Shown here: piece after piece, positions 36,597 through 45,223 of the stretch
Layout of the letters: every line of letters begins with the position of its first letter
Numbering within the stretch: the stretch's first letter is position 1
Origin: Pedobacter cryotolerans
GTDB taxonomy: Bacteria; Bacteroidota; Bacteroidia; Sphingobacteriales; Sphingobacteriaceae
NCBI RefSeq assembly: GCF_005116475.1
Contig: NZ_SWBO01000001.1
Location: forward strand, 186,001-250,000
Length of the DNA stretch: 64,000 nt
Direction of reading: 5' to 3'
Translations under genes and position numbers: made by a program
The notes under the pieces: generated by a model
Databases searched by the model: none
Seen by the model: only the letters and a program-made list of their open reading frames with translations
Told to the model about the DNA's origin: nothing

Positions 36597-37238
36597 ATGA
36601 AAAACAAATTATTAAACAGCTTCTTGCTTTTTTTAGCAATAAACGCTATATCTATAAATTTAAGTAAGGCTCAATATGAATTTATACCTGATCAAACTAC
36701 TGGCAAGCCTCTTACCACTGCACGGTATGAAAATGTGACCGGAACTCCCTATTTAGTTGATGCTTGGCTAAATGGAGAAGTTAAGTTGGCAAATGGAAGT
36801 ATAGTTAAGCCAAAAGCAATTAAATATGATGCTGTTACAGACAAATTATTGTTTCAACAAGATGGTAAAATATTTGAGTTCTTTCCCAGGGTAGCTGTAT
36901 TTAAATTGTTTGCTCCAAATCAAACAAGAACATTTTTAATAAATGATAAGAACGATCAGTATTTTGAACTTTTAACGGATGGTGACATTAAGTTATTAAA
37001 GAAAACAAAAAAAGTTGTTTTAGAGCGTAAAGGCTATAATTCGGCTACGGTTGAAAAAGTTATAGATGAAAACATCAAATATTTTATTTTAGTTAACGAT
37101 AAACAATCTGAGGTAAAATTGAATAAAAAAGCACTCGCAAAGCTTTTGCCTAACTATAAATCGCAGATTGATGAATATACGATATCACAAGGCACTGAAG
37201 AGAATGATTATATCAATCTAATAAAGTCATTAGAATAA
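36597..37238 (+). CDS. Secreted accessory protein of a SusCD module, paralogue of the gene at 30789
   Basis: The start at MKNKLLNSFLLFLAINAISI gives 213 residues and a signal peptide ending SKA. An ATG 39 bases upstream lies inside the hairpin and is unlikely. It shares with the 30789 product the QYFELLTDGDIKLLKKTKK core and the YNSATVEKVIDENIKYFI segment. No enzymatic motif is visible. It follows the second susD gene, again after a hairpin. Confidence 0.72.
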   Translation: MKNKLLNSFLLFLAINAISINLSKAQYEFIPDQTTGKPLTTARYENVTGTPYLVDAWLNGEVKLANGSIVKPKAIKYDAVTDKLLFQQDGKIFEFFPRVAVFKLFAPNQTRTFLINDKNDQYFELLTDGDIKLLKKTKKVVLERKGYNSATVEKVIDENIKYFILVNDKQSEVKLNKKALAKLLPNYKSQIDEYTISQGTEENDYINLIKSLE

Positions 37239-37272
37239 AGCTTATTGTACTATTTAATGCTGACCTGATGCC

Positions 37273-37680
37273 CTACTTCCTATCCACACTATATTTACCA
37301 GGCCCAATAAAAATCAACCCTAAAAACACAATACCTAATTCAATTGCATGAGAGGCGCCATTAATACCATCGCCTTTGGCAAAGTGAACTAATGCAGCAA
37401 TAATCATGGTGCAAACTAACATCATGTTAACAGGTCTAAAAAATAAACCTAAGATCAGTAAAAAGCCACCTAAACCTTCGCTTATGGCGGCTAAAAACCC
37501 CCAAATCGTTGGCAAAAAATCTATGCCCACAACTTTCATACTGCCACCTAATCCTTCCCATCCGCTTGGGCCACCCATAATTTTAGGCAGACCATGCACC
37601 ATCATCATGATACCTAAACCAACTCTTAAAATTAATAATCCCGTATTACGGTATTTGCCTAAACTTTCAAAAACTGCCAT
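37273..37680 (-). CDS. DoxX family membrane protein
   Basis: This 135-residue protein has four predicted membrane helices. Family-like motifs are TGLLILRVGLGIMMMVHGLPKI (about residues 13-34), TIWGFLAAISEGLGGFLLILGLFFRPV (about 58-84), MMLVCTMIIAALVHF (about 86-100) and IELGIVFLGLIFIGPG (about 112-127). DoxX-like proteins are inner-membrane components whose biochemical role is unclear outside archaeal thiosulfate:quinone oxidoreductase. The gene follows the LD-carboxypeptidase gene on the same strand (2-base gap). Confidence 0.88.
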   Translation of the reverse strand: MAVFESLGKYRNTGLLILRVGLGIMMMVHGLPKIMGGPSGWEGLGGSMKVVGIDFLPTIWGFLAAISEGLGGFLLILGLFFRPVNMMLVCTMIIAALVHFAKGDGINGASHAIELGIVFLGLIFIGPGKYSVDRK

Positions 37681-37682
37681 TG

Positions 37683-38582
37683 TTATAAATATTTAAAATC
37701 AACTTTTTTTGTATCAACAGTTAAATTTACGGTTTTTCCTAAAACCATAGCACGGTTATCATCAATATGTCCTGTTGGGAAGTTAAAACATACTGGGTAA
37801 TCATATTCTTTTACCAAATCCCAAATAATTTCTTCAGGCGTTTGCCCAAATGGGATTTTTTCTTCTGATATTTCATTAAAAGCGCCAATAATCAATCCCT
37901 TTAAGTTAGCTAATTTTCCAGCTCTTTTAAGCAAGCGAATCATCCGATCTATCGAATATTCATGCTCGCCAACATCTTCTAAAAATAAGATTTTATCGGT
38001 ATAATCCATTTCCGATTTAGAACCTTCTACAGCAATTAACAAGCTCAAATTTCCACCAATTAAAATTCCTTCGGCTTTGCCAATACGGTTGGTAAATTCG
38101 CTCTTGTAAGTATATTCAACTTGTTCGCCAAATAGAATTTTTCTCAAACTTTCTAATGCTTCTGGCGTACTTTCATCAAAAGTATAAGGCATTTGCCCAT
38201 GGATACTCTGGGTTTGTAAAGCTGCAAAGGTGTGCGATAATAAAATCGTTATATCACTAAATCCAATGAGCCATTTTGGATTTTTGTTAAATGCAGTAAA
38301 ATCCAGTTCATCTATAATTCTAATGGTTCCATATCCACCTCTGCCAGCAATAATGGCTTTAATGCTTTTATCGTCCAAAAATTGTTGTAAATCATCCGCT
38401 CGTTCTCTGTCTAAACCAGCAAATTGATGGTAAGAACCTTTAACAGTTTTCCCAATTACCACTTCTAAGCCCCAACTTTGTAAAATCGCAATTCCAACAT
38501 CAATGCTTTTTGGTAATTTTTTGGCCGGACAAACAATTGCAATTTTGTCGCCTTTTTTTAAATGCGCTGGCTGTTTAATCAT
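37683..38582 (-). CDS. LD-carboxypeptidase (peptidase family S66)
   Basis: The start at MIKQPAHLKKGDKIAIVCPA gives 299 residues, which fits the family. The longer frame upstream runs into the divergent metG promoter. S66 motifs seen are GRGGYGTIRIIDELDF, WLIGFSDITILLSH with the nucleophilic Ser, IGGNLSLLIAVEGS, FLEDVGEHEYSIDRMI with the likely Glu, and FPTGHIDDNRAM with the likely His. S66 enzymes cleave L,D-peptide bonds of murein tetrapeptides (LdcA) or related microcin adducts (MccF). Cytoplasmic murein recycling is the likeliest role. Confidence 0.88.
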   Translation of the reverse strand: MIKQPAHLKKGDKIAIVCPAKKLPKSIDVGIAILQSWGLEVVIGKTVKGSYHQFAGLDRERADDLQQFLDDKSIKAIIAGRGGYGTIRIIDELDFTAFNKNPKWLIGFSDITILLSHTFAALQTQSIHGQMPYTFDESTPEALESLRKILFGEQVEYTYKSEFTNRIGKAEGILIGGNLSLLIAVEGSKSEMDYTDKILFLEDVGEHEYSIDRMIRLLKRAGKLANLKGLIIGAFNEISEEKIPFGQTPEEIIWDLVKEYDYPVCFNFPTGHIDDNRAMVLGKTVNLTVDTKKVDFKYL

Positions 38583-38594
38583 TTTTAAAAAACT

Positions 38595-38602
38595 TATCTT
38601 TG
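38595..38602 (+). promoter_or_regulatory. -7 element TATCTTTG of metG
   Basis: This is a perfect TAnnTTTG match ending 19 bases before the TTG start codon of metG. No convincing TTTG lies 20 bases upstream. The short leader it implies supports the TTG start. Confidence 0.55.
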
Positions 38603-38621
38603 CCAAAATAAAAAAATAGTT

Positions 38622-40730
38622 TTGGATAACAGTAAAATAAAAAGATATACCGTAACGGCAGCATTGCCTTACACCAATGGTCCGGTGCATATTGGTCATT
38701 TGGCAGGGGTTTATTTGCCTGCAGATACCTATGTGCGTTACCTTCGCTCTAATAAAAGAGATGTTAAATTTATTTGTGGATCTGATGAAAACGGTGTTCC
38801 AATAACCTTAAAAGCAAAAAAAGAAGGCATTACTCCGCAAGAAGTAGTGGATAAATATCATAAAATTATTGGCGATTCTTTTAAAGAATTTGGTGTTTCT
38901 TTCGATATCTACCACCGCACTTCATCGTTAACACATCATCAAACCGCATCAGCTTTTTTTAAAAAATTGTATGACAATGGTGTTTTTACGGAAGAAATTA
39001 CTGAACAATATTACGATGAAAAAGCGCAAACTTTTTTAGCAGACAGGTACATAACGGGTACTTGTCCGAAATGTGGAAATGAAAATGCTTATGGGGACCA
39101 ATGCGAAAGCTGCGGAAGTACGTTAAATGCAACAGATTTAATCAATCCGAAATCTACCTTATCTGGCGAGCCGCCAATTAGAAAAGAAACTAAAAACTGG
39201 TTTTTGCCATTAGATAAATACGAAGATAAGTTACGTGCATACATCGAAGGTCATAAAGAATGGCGACCAAATGTTTACGGCCAATGCCAAAGTTGGTTAA
39301 ATGCTGGTTTGCAGCCAAGGGCGATGACAAGAGATTTAGATTGGGGCGTTAAAGTGCCAATTAAAGGTGCTGATGGAAAAGTTTTGTATGTTTGGTTTGA
39401 TGCGCCAATTGGCTATATTTCTGCTACCAAAGAACTTTGCAATTACGCAACTTTAGATGTTTGGAATCCTAAGGCAGAAGAATACTATATCGATCCGGCA
39501 GAAGATGACAAATGTAGCTTTGAAGAATATTGGAAAGACGACAGTACCAAGCTAGTTCACTTTATTGGTAAAGACAATATTGTTTTTCATTGTATTATTT
39601 TTCCAGCAATGCTGATGGCGCACGGCGATTATATTTTAGCCGATAATGTGCCAGCAAACGAATTTTTGAACCTCGAAGGGCAAAAAATATCAACCTCAAA
39701 AAATTGGGCAGTTTGGTTAAATGAATATTTGTTAGAGTTTCCTGATCAGCAGGATGTGTTGCGTTATGTTTTAACCGCTACAGCTCCAGAAACTAAGGAT
39801 AATGATTTTACTTGGAAAGATTTTCAAGCACGTAATAACAATGAGTTGGTAGCTGTTTTTGGTAATTTCATTAATCGCGTAACCGTACTTACCCACAAAT
39901 ATTTTGATGGTAAAGTGCCAATGTTAATGGAAATTACCGAGCAAGACCAAGCCGTAATTGATGAGTTGGCGAGCTACCCTGCTAAAATTAGCGCTTCGAT
40001 AGAAAATTACAGGTTTAGAGAAGCATTAGGCGAAGTGATGAATGTTGCTCGTTTAGGTAACAAATATTTAGCAGATACCGAACCTTGGAAAGTAATTAAA
40101 ACTGATGAAGATAGGGTAAGAACTATTTTGCATATCTCCTTACAAATTGCTGCCAATTTAGAGATTTTGATAGAGCCATTTTTACCATTCACGGCAGATA
40201 AATTAATGAGAATGCTAAATTATGGTGGTCATAAATGGGAAGATGCAGGTACATTAAATTTATTAGCTCGTGGCCATCAATTAAATGAACCAACACTTTT
40301 ATTTGCAAAAATTGAAGATGAGCAAGTACAGGCACAAATTGATAAACTAAATAATAGCAAAGCTGAAAATATTCAGGCAAATGCAAAAGCTGTTCCGGCC
40401 AAAGAAAATATTCAATTTGATGATTTTGGCGCAATGGATATTCGCGTAGCTACTATTATTGCAGCAGAAAAAGTAGAAAAAACTAAAAAACTATTAAAGC
40501 TTACCGTAAACACAGGTTTAGATGAAAGAACGGTGGTTTCTGGCATTGCCGAATTTTACAAACCAGAAGATATTATTGGCCAGCAAGTTAGTTTATTGGT
40601 TAATTTGGCACCAAGAGAAATTAAGGGCATTGTTTCGCAAGGCATGATTTTAATGGCAGAAGATTCGGAAGGTAAATTAACTTTTGTACAACCTGCTATA
40701 AAATTTGAGAATGGAAGTGTGGTAAGATAA
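38622..40730 (+). CDS. metG: Methionyl-tRNA synthetase
   Basis: This 702-residue class I synthetase starts at a TTG codon. Upstream in frame there is no better start, and the family begins at this point ([20 protein letters not shown]). HIGH motif: [10 protein letters not shown]. Zinc knuckle: [18 protein letters not shown] (about residues 147-164). KMSKS-like loop: [10 protein letters not shown]. The anticodon-binding domain is near residue 470. The C-terminal EMAP/Trbp111-like domain (about 600-702) has [20 protein letters not shown] and [10 protein letters not shown]. Length is normal for the dimeric class. Confidence 0.97.
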   Translation: MDNSKIKRYTVTAALPYTNGPVHIGHLAGVYLPADTYVRYLRSNKRDVKFICGSDENGVPITLKAKKEGITPQEVVDKYHKIIGDSFKEFGVSFDIYHRTSSLTHHQTASAFFKKLYDNGVFTEEITEQYYDEKAQTFLADRYITGTCPKCGNENAYGDQCESCGSTLNATDLINPKSTLSGEPPIRKETKNWFLPLDKYEDKLRAYIEGHKEWRPNVYGQCQSWLNAGLQPRAMTRDLDWGVKVPIKGADGKVLYVWFDAPIGYISATKELCNYATLDVWNPKAEEYYIDPAEDDKCSFEEYWKDDSTKLVHFIGKDNIVFHCIIFPAMLMAHGDYILADNVPANEFLNLEGQKISTSKNWAVWLNEYLLEFPDQQDVLRYVLTATAPETKDNDFTWKDFQARNNNELVAVFGNFINRVTVLTHKYFDGKVPMLMEITEQDQAVIDELASYPAKISASIENYRFREALGEVMNVARLGNKYLADTEPWKVIKTDEDRVRTILHISLQIAANLEILIEPFLPFTADKLMRMLNYGGHKWEDAGTLNLLARGHQLNEPTLLFAKIEDEQVQAQIDKLNNSKAENIQANAKAVPAKENIQFDDFGAMDIRVATIIAAEKVEKTKKLLKLTVNTGLDERTVVSGIAEFYKPEDIIGQQVSLLVNLAPREIKGIVSQGMILMAEDSEGKLTFVQPAIKFENGSVVR

Positions 40731-40925
40731 ACCTACCTTGCAGTTTTAATCAAATAATTATCAGGATTTGTAATTTACCTTTATAGATTATCTATTAAGT
40801 GATTGTTTTTAGATAACATATAAAAAAGGGATTAAAATTATTTAAATGTTTTATGCAACATGATTGTAACGATGTAAGCATGTAAACTAAACTCTACAAA
40901 AAAACTGTTACAACAACAAAAAAAT

Positions 40926-41261
40926 ATGATGACACAAATTAATCTATATTATCCACTTTGGAAGAGATACTTACCTGTATTGGCTATCCAAATGAAAAAA
41001 GCAATTACTGAAGAGCAAGAAATTAATTTTACAAAATCAGATTTGCACAATTTAGGTAATAGAAATAAGGCTGATTATTCCTTTAGCTTAGAGCTAGAAA
41101 ATGGTAAAGTAAAAAATAATATTTCGGGATCTGCTGTAGCCAGAGATTTATACGATGTATTATTAACCAGTCCGAAAATAAAAGAATTGTTGCAAGACAA
41201 TCATTTTAAATTTAGTTTGGGTAAAGCTTATGTTTTAAAAATTACTTCTTTAAAAGCATAA
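40926..41261 (+). CDS. Hypothetical protein, 111 residues
   Basis: This is a cytoplasmic-looking protein with a basic central part (FTKSDLHNLGNRNKADYSFSL) and a C-terminal KFSLGKAYVLKITSLKA segment. No signal peptide, membrane span or known motif is visible. About 195 bases of AT-rich DNA precede it, and a strong bidirectional terminator follows. Composition and isolation suggest a real gene, but I cannot name a family. Confidence 0.65.
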   Translation: MMTQINLYYPLWKRYLPVLAIQMKKAITEEQEINFTKSDLHNLGNRNKADYSFSLELENGKVKNNISGSAVARDLYDVLLTSPKIKELLQDNHFKFSLGKAYVLKITSLKA

Positions 41262-41284
41262 AAGAAATATACACGGTTTAAACT

Positions 41285-41319
41285 AAAAAGGTGATTTTCG
41301 ATATGAAAATCACCTTTTT
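41285..41319. terminator. Bidirectional terminator between convergent genes
   Basis: The arms AAAAAGGTGATTTTC and GAAAATCACCTTTTT pair perfectly with a short loop. A T run follows on the plus strand and an A run precedes, so it can serve both the gene ending at 41261 and the minus-strand gene ending at 41334. Confidence 0.9.
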
Positions 41320-41333
41320 TTTAGCTGAACAAT

Positions 41334-42128
41334 TTATTTAATTGTTTTATACTTAGATAAAGCATACTTATTTAGTATATAATAGCTAGATAACTGCAAT
41401 TCTCTTTTATAATTTAAAGGGTAATTTCCGCCAGAGGTATAAAACTCTGCACTATCTCTATCTATTTTTATGTGCCAAACTTTACCAAGTGAAAATTTTG
41501 TAAGTGTATCTGGGCGAGTTATTCTTTTTTGGTTTGTTACTTTGAAAGTGTCTAAGGCAATAATTGGGGTGTTCCCAATTTTCTGATCGCAATAAATAGC
41601 TTGATAACGTTCGCCTGTCCAATACATACATTGTTTAGGAGGTTGAGTAGTAATTCCTGCTAACGTAGCTCCCGCTACTAAAATTGTTGCAATAGTAATA
41701 TTTCTCGTTTTCTTTGTTGAGAAGAATTGGGCTGTTTTATTTAACTTATCTGAGCTTTTTGGATTTTCTCTTTTAATATTTTTCCATGCGCTAAAAGGAC
41801 GTAATTCAAAATCAATTAGCCAAGCTAATAGCTCAATGTTTCTATCGTCAGTATCATTCGTTTTTTCTTGCAAAAAGTTTATGAGAGGTTTAAATTTATC
41901 TATGTCAACGGATCGGATACTTTGACTATAATCGTCTCCCTTACTTGGCAGATCAAAAAAAGCTCTTAAAATTGCTTCATCTTCTTTTATTGGTCTTTCA
42001 AAATAAACCTTCAAGCATTCGTCTCTTAGCTTAGCGGGTTTAGGATTTGATAAATTAGGCGAAAAACCACTGCCTACTGCTTTTTTTTGGTAATCAAGAA
42101 TTACCTCTTTTTTATAATTTTTAAACAT
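41334..42128 (-). CDS. Hypothetical single-pass membrane protein, 264 residues
   Basis: Residues 1-140 are cytoplasmic and charged, with a mention-worthy ELLAWLIDFELRPFSAWKNI segment. One membrane helix at about 143-160 follows (ITIATILVAGATLAGITTQ). The C-terminal about 100 residues (MYWTGERYQAIYCDQKIGNT onward) would be periplasmic and have two Cys (in QCMYW and IYCDQ) that could pair. Such a layout occurs in anti-sigma-like or envelope-sensing proteins, but no family motif is seen. It is divergently oriented from the exported Gly-rich protein gene, with the repeat-rich region between them. Confidence 0.65.
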   Translation of the reverse strand: MFKNYKKEVILDYQKKAVGSGFSPNLSNPKPAKLRDECLKVYFERPIKEDEAILRAFFDLPSKGDDYSQSIRSVDIDKFKPLINFLQEKTNDTDDRNIELLAWLIDFELRPFSAWKNIKRENPKSSDKLNKTAQFFSTKKTRNITIATILVAGATLAGITTQPPKQCMYWTGERYQAIYCDQKIGNTPIIALDTFKVTNQKRITRPDTLTKFSLGKVWHIKIDRDSAEFYTSGGNYPLNYKRELQLSSYYILNKYALSKYKTIK

Positions 42129-42194
42129 TTCGAGAGAATTAATGCTGCAAAACTAAGCCAAATTTCTGGATTGTTAGTTCATTTTTAGAATTCT

Positions 42195-42230
42195 ATCAGA
42201 ATTATCAGAACGCTATCGGAATCATCGGAA
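42195..42230 (+). repeat. Four ATCRGAA units at about 10-bp spacing
   Basis: ATCAGAA at 42195 and 42204 and ATCGGAA at 42215 and 42224. The distances are 9, 11 and 9 bases, so all units lie on nearly the same face of the helix. This is the typical appearance of a multi-site operator. The protein that binds is unknown; the response regulator at 44555 is a candidate. Confidence 0.55.
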
Positions 42231-42325
42231 TTCCTTACTTTAAAGCTCTTTCAGCCCCCACCTTTGTATCAGCAAACAGCAAATGCATTCAATTAAAATG
42301 CAGGAATTGATTGCTAAGAGTGAAT

Positions 42326-42417
42326 ATCGTGGTAACTGATTACCGAACGGGAAGCAGTGATTTGCTTACCACGATTGAAGCTCAAAAAACTTCCCAAAAA
42401 TTTCAGAAGGCCTTCTG
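42326..42417 (+). other. Inverted repeat and palindrome in the leader region
   Basis: Arms ATCGTGGTAA (42326-42335) and TTACCACGAT (42366-42375) pair perfectly across a 30-base loop. The perfect palindrome CAGAAGGCCTTCTG is at 42404-42417. They could form RNA structures ahead of the gene at 42492 or be protein-binding sites. Confidence 0.5.
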
Positions 42418-42491
42418 ATTTACAAATGTAGTGAACCTCACGGCGGTCGTGTGGAGCTACGCAGTATTTCATTATCTAAAATTTTTGAATC

Positions 42492-42734
42492 ATGTTTTTA
42501 CCATATTTTATAGCACTTTTTTTAGGCTTGGTGTCTCCAAGCGAAACCTCAAATTATCAAACTAATACTGAAATGGTTAGTACAAGCAACAATGACCCTG
42601 GCGAAACTATTCCAGGTGATGATGATGGTACAGGGGATACTGGAGGCGGAACAGGTGGCGGAAGCACTGGTGGTGGCGTTGGTGGTGGTAGTACAGCAGG
42701 AGAAAATGGACATGTTCCTCCTCCAAATCCATAA
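42492..42734 (+). CDS. Small exported Gly/Thr/Asp-rich protein (candidate signalling peptide precursor)
   Basis: This 80-residue protein has a hydrophobic N-terminus (MFLPYFIALFLGLVSPSETS; signal-peptide-like, though it lacks the usual basic residues). A polar segment with acidic clusters (PGDDDGTGDTGGG) and a long Gly/Ser/Thr-rich stretch follow, ending GENGHVPPPNP. There is no folded-domain signature, so the mature part is likely to be disordered. It lies just before a lipidated TPR histidine kinase and response regulator. A role as an exported ligand, wall-associated linker or sacrificial peptide is possible; none is shown. Confidence 0.6.
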   Translation: MFLPYFIALFLGLVSPSETSNYQTNTEMVSTSNNDPGETIPGDDDGTGDTGGGTGGGSTGGGVGGGSTAGENGHVPPPNP

Positions 42735-42747
42735 TAATATATTGTAT

Positions 42748-42774
42748 AAAATAGGTGATCCAATCACCTATTTT
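42748..42774 (+). terminator. Terminator of the small exported protein gene
   Basis: The arms AAAATAGGTGAT and ATCACCTATTTT pair perfectly over 12 bases with a 3-base loop. The hairpin begins 13 bases after the stop and separates this gene from the histidine kinase gene. Confidence 0.85.
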
Positions 42775-42856
42775 AACTTAAACCTTATTTTGTATCATTT
42801 TTTAAACAAATAATTCGTTTGTTTTATTTTTCTATTTTTGGGTCAAATCCCATATT

Positions 42857-44542
42857 GTGAAAAATTTAAGTTTTGTACTACTCTCTTGCGTTTTATGGTT
42901 AGCTTCCTGTACTACCACAGACACTAAAGATGTAAAAATAAACAATGTACTATTTGATCAAGCGATCAAATTTCGCAATGCAAATCAATACGATAGTGCC
43001 TTTTCATATTTCAGTAAAGCAAAAGATTTTTATTTGCAAGGAAATGATAGTTTAGGAGTAGGAAAATCATATGGTAATATGGCATATATTCTACTTAATA
43101 ATAACGATTATTTAGGAACCCAAGAGCTGTCTCTAACAGCAATTACATATTTAGATAGCAAAAAAATAGATCATCATAAAAATCTTCATTTCAATTTTTA
43201 TAATCTTGGTATTGCCTCAGAGCATTTGGCCAATTATGATGGTGCGATTTCGTTTTACATAAAAGCACAAAAATATGTAAAGGATAGTCAAAATCTATAC
43301 ATCTTAAAAAATGGTATAGCAAATGCTTATAGAAGGAAAAATGATTACAATAAATCACTATCAATTTATAATGAAATTTTAAAGCAAAACATTGATACCA
43401 TTGAATACGCAAGAGTTTTATCAAACCTCGCTTATACAAAATGGTTACAAAATTCTAATTATCGGGCTACGCCAGATTTATTAAACGCCCTAAAAATTAG
43501 AAAAAATAAAAGTGACATAGTAGGGTTAAATGCCAGTTATTCGCACCTTTCAGATTATTACGCTAATAAAAACCCCGATTCATCAGTATATTTTGCTTCA
43601 AAAATGTATCAAATCGCTATAGGTACTCAAAACCCATATAGTCAGATCCAAGCACTACAAAAATTAATTAAATCAAGTACAGCTATTCAAGCAAAAGCAT
43701 ACTTTTTAAGGTATCAAGATTTAGTGGATAGTGTGCAAATTGCTAATAATGCATCAAAATATCAATTTGCAATTATCCGCTTTGAGGCAGAAAAAAGTAA
43801 AGCAGAAAATTTGTTACTCCAAAAAGAAAATACAGACAAAAAATATCAGATAGTTAAAAGAGAAATCATGCTAATTTTTGTAATTTTTATATTGGTTGCT
43901 GGCGCCATAATCGCAAAAATTTGGTATAAAAAAAGGCAACAAAAAGTAGCATTAGAAACCAAAAATGCCATTCGAGAAAATCAACTGAAAACGTCGAAAA
44001 AGGTACACGATGTAGTAGCAAATGGATTATATCGGGTAATGACAGAAATAGATAATCAGGATCAAATAGACAGAGAAGCTATTGTAGATCGATTGGATGA
44101 TATGTATCAAAAATCAAGAGATATATCTTACGAAGTGGAAGATTTAATCCCTAAAAAATTAAATTTTAGTGAGCATATAAAGTCTTTATTAAATTCATTT
44201 ATAACCCAACATACAAGCATAATTATTAAAGGAAATTCAACCGATTTTTGGTCTATGATTTCTCCTAAAACCACGTATGAAATAGAACATATTTTACAGG
44301 AGTTAATGGTAAATATGAAAAAGCATAGTAAAGCAACGCAAGTTGATGTTTCATTTAAAAGTGTGGATAATGTTATAACTATCAGTTATTTAGATAACGG
44401 AATAGGCATACAAGGAGAGCCTAAATATCAAAATGGACTTACAAATACGGGAAACCGTATAAAACATTTGAATGGGGAAATTACCTTTGATACACAATTA
44501 GAAAAAGGATTACGAATTTCAATCTCTTTTCCTGTTGCCTAA
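42857..44542 (+). CDS. Lipid-anchored TPR sensor histidine kinase
   Basis: This 561-residue protein starts at GTG. It has a lipoprotein signal (Cys18, LASCTTTDTK), TPR repeats at about 35-290 (for example NAYRRKNDYNKSLSIYNEIL), a membrane helix at about 337-355, and a HisKA_3-like helix with the likely phosphoacceptor His384 (KVHDVVANGLYRVM). The HATPase domain contains QELMVNMKKHSKAT (N box, Asn486), DNGIG (513-517) and GLTNTGNRIKHLNG. The TPR region is thus predicted to be periplasmic, with both lipid and helix anchoring. It should sense a periplasmic protein or peptide and phosphorylate the regulator encoded 12 bases downstream. Confidence 0.87.
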   Translation: MKNLSFVLLSCVLWLASCTTTDTKDVKINNVLFDQAIKFRNANQYDSAFSYFSKAKDFYLQGNDSLGVGKSYGNMAYILLNNNDYLGTQELSLTAITYLDSKKIDHHKNLHFNFYNLGIASEHLANYDGAISFYIKAQKYVKDSQNLYILKNGIANAYRRKNDYNKSLSIYNEILKQNIDTIEYARVLSNLAYTKWLQNSNYRATPDLLNALKIRKNKSDIVGLNASYSHLSDYYANKNPDSSVYFASKMYQIAIGTQNPYSQIQALQKLIKSSTAIQAKAYFLRYQDLVDSVQIANNASKYQFAIIRFEAEKSKAENLLLQKENTDKKYQIVKREIMLIFVIFILVAGAIIAKIWYKKRQQKVALETKNAIRENQLKTSKKVHDVVANGLYRVMTEIDNQDQIDREAIVDRLDDMYQKSRDISYEVEDLIPKKLNFSEHIKSLLNSFITQHTSIIIKGNSTDFWSMISPKTTYEIEHILQELMVNMKKHSKATQVDVSFKSVDNVITISYLDNGIGIQGEPKYQNGLTNTGNRIKHLNGEITFDTQLEKGLRISISFPVA

Positions 44543-44554
44543 CTACCTTTTATT

Positions 44555-45223
44555 ATGTTTAAAAAAGTATTAATTGCAGAAGATCATGAGAGTGTGAGTA
44601 TTTCTGTGCAGAAAACATTAACTGAGCTTGGTATTGTTTACGACAATTCTAACTATGTATACTATTGCGATGACGCAATTAATCGCATTAAAAAAGCAAT
44701 AAATGATAAAAATCCGTATGAATTACTAATCACCGATCTTTCGTTTGAAGATGATACACCACAATTGATAAAAAGTGGTGTAGAGCTTATTAAAGCGATT
44801 AAATTAATACAACCCACAATAAAAATCTTAGTATTTTCTATAGAAAATAGATTAGAAATTGCGAAAGCTTTAATTAAAGATTTAGACATTGATGCCTTTG
44901 TGCCAAAAGCTAGGCATGATGCTAAAGACATGAAATTGGCGATTGAATCTATCTTAAAAAATAATAAATACCTTTCGCCAAATTTAAAGCAAACTTCAAG
45001 CGTAGAAAACCCACATCAGTTTAGCAATTACGATAAAACCATTATCTCTTTATTAGCTAACGGAATGCCGCAAAAAGATATTCCGTTTTATTTAGAAAAA
45101 AATAACATCAAACCATCAGGCTTAAGCAGTATCGAAAAGCGATTAAGCCATATAAAAGAAGTACAGGGCTTTACAAAAAACGAACAATTAATTGTTTTTT
45201 GTAAAGATGGCGGCATCATTTAA
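44555..45223 (+). CDS. Response regulator with C-terminal helix-turn-helix
   Basis: This 222-residue protein has a receiver domain at 1-135 with Glu9/Asp10 in the acidic pocket, the likely phosphorylated Asp61 (ELLITDLSFED), and the later FVPKARHD motif supplying the conserved Lys. The C-terminus (about 155-222) contains ISLLANGMPQKDIPFYLEKN, a LuxR/NarL-like but divergent DNA-binding helix-turn-helix. It forms a two-gene unit with the TPR kinase (12-base gap). Likely targets are unknown; the phased repeats at 42195-42230 are the most interesting candidate site. Confidence 0.88.
   Translation: MFKKVLIAEDHESVSISVQKTLTELGIVYDNSNYVYYCDDAINRIKKAINDKNPYELLITDLSFEDDTPQLIKSGVELIKAIKLIQPTIKILVFSIENRLEIAKALIKDLDIDAFVPKARHDAKDMKLAIESILKNNKYLSPNLKQTSSVENPHQFSNYDKTIISLLANGMPQKDIPFYLEKNNIKPSGLSSIEKRLSHIKEVQGFTKNEQLIVFCKDGGII

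Larger units (their letters stand above)
42129..42491. other. Structured intergenic region between divergent genes
   Basis: These 363 bases have no gene. They contain four phased ATCRGAA repeats (42195-42230), a 10-bp inverted repeat with a 30-base loop (42326-42375) and a 14-bp perfect palindrome CAGAAGGCCTTCTG (42404-42417). A short GC-richer stretch (CCTCACGGCGGTCGTGTGG) lies near 42436. The DNA after about 42300 could be a structured 5' leader of the peptide gene or a small RNA gene. Confidence 0.55.

Noticed and set aside
42557..42763. Pro-rich 68-codon frame on the minus strand opposite the Gly-rich gene
   Set aside because: It is the complement of GGT/GGC repeats in the real gene, which yields Pro and Thr codons by necessity.
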